Shown here: one piece after another, positions 5,812 through 7,417 of the stretch
How the letters are laid out: the number at the start of each line of letters is the position of its first letter
How positions within the stretch are numbered: position 1 is the first letter of the stretch
Assembly (NCBI GenBank): GCA_964559135.1
Contig: CAZLGG010000150.1
Coordinates: 1-7,417 of the forward strand
Reading direction: 5' to 3'
From: DRQF01 sp964559135
Lineage (GTDB): Bacteria > Planctomycetota > GCA-002687715 > DRQF01
Length of the DNA stretch: 7,417 bases
The notes under the pieces: generated by a model
The model's input: only the letters and a program-made list of their open reading frames with translations
What the model was told of the DNA's origin: nothing
Database searches by the model: none
Made by a program: the position numbers and the translations under genes

Positions 5812-7173
5812 ATGTCCGAAGACTCCCGTAAAAGGTCGATGAGCGACGAAGAGCTGAAGACGCTTCAAGCCGATATCACCCGTCGACAGGCGACATTCTG
5901 GCGACTGGTGGCGCTGACCGTTTCCGTCTTTTCGAAGGCCCTGATCTGGGGAGTCTTCTTCGGGATCCTCTGGATACTCCGCGATTTCTTCGCCCTCGTC
6001 TTCATGACTTTCGTCTTCTCCTTTGTCAGCACGAGCATCGTCCGAAGCTTGATGCACCACTTCCCGAAGTTGAAGTGGCGCATGGGAGTCATCTGCGTCT
6101 TCTCGGGGTTCCTCGTCCTGACAGCCGCGATCGTCTGGCTCGCCATTCCCCAGGTCAAACAAGGGGTCTGGCAGTTGAAGGAGACGATTCAGGAACTGCC
6201 GGCCAAGTGGGACAAAGAGATCGATCCTTGGCTCTACGACCATGTGGGCGTCTACCGACGCCTGGTTTCGGAGGAGGTCGAAGTCCCGATCGAGGAGGGC
6301 GAGGACGACCGATCGGAACCCGCGAAGCGCCTGGACGGGTCCCCCCCGCCGCGGGAGAAGATCTCACGCGAGGATGGGACCCAAGATGTCGACCAGGCCG
6401 GCAAGCCCACAACCCGAACGATTCTCCAGCGCAAGACGTTTTGGGAGGTCGACAAGGTTCGAGAGTTCTTGAACGAGACTCAAAACGAGTGGCTGCAGAA
6501 CGTCCCCAACGTGCTCCGAGACGTGGTCACCGCCATTGCCGCCGTCTTCTCTCTTCTTTTCCTCTCGCTCCTGTTCAGCTTCCTCATCCTCTTCGATCTC
6601 CAAAGTCTGAGGCTCGAGGTCGCCAAACTCGAAGAGACGAAACTGGCTCGCTTCTACAAGGAAACCGTCCAGAACATCGTGCAGTTCGGCGCCGTGCTCG
6701 GAAAGGTGCTGGAAGCACAGGCCGTCATCGCGCTCGTGAATACCGCACTCACGGCCATCGCACTCTCGCTTCTCGGCGTTCCCAACGTCGGGTTCCTATC
6801 ACTCTTGATCTTCGTCTGCGGATTCATACCCGTCGCCGGCGTTTTCATCAGCTCGGTTCCCGTCTGCCTCATCGGACTTTTCTCCGGAGGCATCACGACA
6901 CTGTTGATCCTGATCGGAGTGATCACCGCGATCCACTTCCTCGAGGCCTACGTTCTCAATCCACGAATCATGGGGGCGGCCCTCCACGTGAACCCGGTCC
7001 TCGTCCTGATCATCCTCGTCATCGGACACCACATCATGGGCATCTGGGGTCTGCTGCTCGGCGTGCCCATCTGCTACTATTTCTTCACGCACGTCATCAA
7101 ACGCGAGGACAAGGAGATCGGCCTGCGCGTCCGCCTCAAGCCTCGCCGAAACAAGCTCGACAACGCCAAATGA
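5812..7173 (+). CDS. AI-2E family transporter (UPF0118-type) with charged insertion
   Basis: This 453-residue integral inner-membrane protein belongs to the AI-2E/PerM-like family, whose members include TqsA (autoinducer-2 export) and proteins linked to ion or solute efflux; the substrate here cannot be predicted. Hydrophobic segments lie at about 38-56, 58-79, 91-112, 238-261, 304-323, 326-350, 352-376 and 393-424. The family signature is clear in the C-terminal half: GFIPVAGVFISSVP (337-350), EAYVLNPRIMG (378-388), the His-Val-Asn-Pro motif (392-395) and GIWGLLLGVP (410-419). Residues about 113-235 form the hydrophilic domain between the third and fourth segments. Within it, about 151-205 is a highly charged, Pro/Glu/Asp-rich low-complexity stretch. 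That helps explain a length well over the roughly 350 residues usual in the family. A basic tail (437-447) ends the protein. It is the first gene of an operon: its TGA overlaps the next ATG by 4 bp. Confidence 0.93.
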   Translation: MSEDSRKRSMSDEELKTLQADITRRQATFWRLVALTVSVFSKALIWGVFFGILWILRDFFALVFMTFVFSFVSTSIVRSLMHHFPKLKWRMGVICVFSGFLVLTAAIVWLAIPQVKQGVWQLKETIQELPAKWDKEIDPWLYDHVGVYRRLVSEEVEVPIEEGEDDRSEPAKRLDGSPPPREKISREDGTQDVDQAGKPTTRTILQRKTFWEVDKVREFLNETQNEWLQNVPNVLRDVVTAIAAVFSLLFLSLLFSFLILFDLQSLRLEVAKLEETKLARFYKETVQNIVQFGAVLGKVLEAQAVIALVNTALTAIALSLLGVPNVGFLSLLIFVCGFIPVAGVFISSVPVCLIGLFSGGITTLLILIGVITAIHFLEAYVLNPRIMGAALHVNPVLVLIILVIGHHIMGIWGLLLGVPICYYFFTHVIKREDKEIGLRVRLKPRRNKLDNAK

Positions 7174-7417
7174 TCCAGCCCGACGAGGAACAACGCCTCG
7201 ACCGTTTGCGGAAAGTCGTCACCGGTTGGATCGGCGAAAGAGAAGCCCGCTTGGCGGAGGTCCTCACCGTCGATCGGCGGTACATGATCGCGCGAATCCT
7301 CGCGTTTCTCATCTCCCTCGCAGGATTCCTCGCCGCGGCGGCCACGAAAAGGGAACTGTTCGGGTGGATTCTCTTTCTTCCGGGCGGAGTTCTTTTTGCG
7401 TCCCTGGTGTTCCTGCA
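7170..7417 (+). CDS. Membrane-anchored protein, 3'-truncated; possibly MutS-related
   Basis: The ATG at 7170 overlaps the transporter stop (ATGA), and the frame stays open for 82 codons to the window edge. The visible part has a charged helical N-terminus (about 1-37, many Glu/Arg, e.g. EEQRLDRLRK). Two hydrophobic segments follow at about 39-58 (MIARILAFLISLAGFLAAAA) and 63-82, joined by a short charged loop (TKRE). No Shine-Dalgarno site is evident, so translation probably depends on coupling to the transporter gene. A charged helix followed by a two-helix hairpin near the N-terminus recalls membrane-anchored MutS-related ATPases of several high-GC phyla, whose ATPase domain comes later. 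That domain would lie outside the window, so this identification is a guess. The coding nature is well supported by the overlap and codon use. Confidence 0.7.
   Translation, partial: MIQPDEEQRLDRLRKVVTGWIGEREARLAEVLTVDRRYMIARILAFLISLAGFLAAAATKRELFGWILFLPGGVLFASLVFL

Overview
This is a GC-rich, gene-dense bacterial window. Its five complete or near-complete genes and one 3'-truncated gene leave almost no intergenic space. All five visible stop codons are TGA, and GC-rich codons dominate. The content is a surface or secreted multidomain protein, a nucleotidyltransferase of the surface-glycan type, TPR proteins and an AI-2E-type membrane protein. This fits a Gram-negative-like, free-living bacterium with a high-GC genome, but the phylum cannot be resolved from the sequence alone. 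I see no rRNA, tRNA, CRISPR array, insertion sequence or phage gene.

Layout. (1) Positions 2-2494 (+) hold the 3' part of a gene for a large modular protein. It carries a broken tandem repeat at the window edge, a proline-rich linker, two copies of an unrecognised beta-type unit, a discoidin-like (F5/8 type C) domain, a LecA/PA-IL-like beta-sandwich and a C-terminal carboxypeptidase-regulatory-like domain. (2) Positions 2516-3541 (-) are convergent with it and encode a CBS-domain sugar-1-phosphate nucleotidyltransferase of the PtmE type. (3) A 120-bp divergent intergenic region separates that gene from a two-gene TPR operon, 3662-4972 and 4969-5715 (+), joined by a TTGA stop/start overlap. 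(4) After a 96-bp gap with a plausible promoter comes a second operon. It holds an AI-2E family transporter (5812-7173) and, through an ATGA overlap, the start of a membrane-anchored protein (7170 to the window end) that may be a MutS-related ATPase.

How the parts relate. The two TPR proteins are translationally coupled and probably act together as a scaffold or assembly pair; nothing in the sequence names their partner. The nucleotidyltransferase would supply an NDP-sugar for surface glycans, and the large modular protein looks like an extracytoplasmic glycan- or matrix-binding protein, but a functional link between these two is only inference. I found no clear defence or mobile system. The most unusual material is the modular architecture of the first protein, the uncharacterised TPR pair with a C9 tract at its domain boundary, and a charged insertion in the AI-2E protein.
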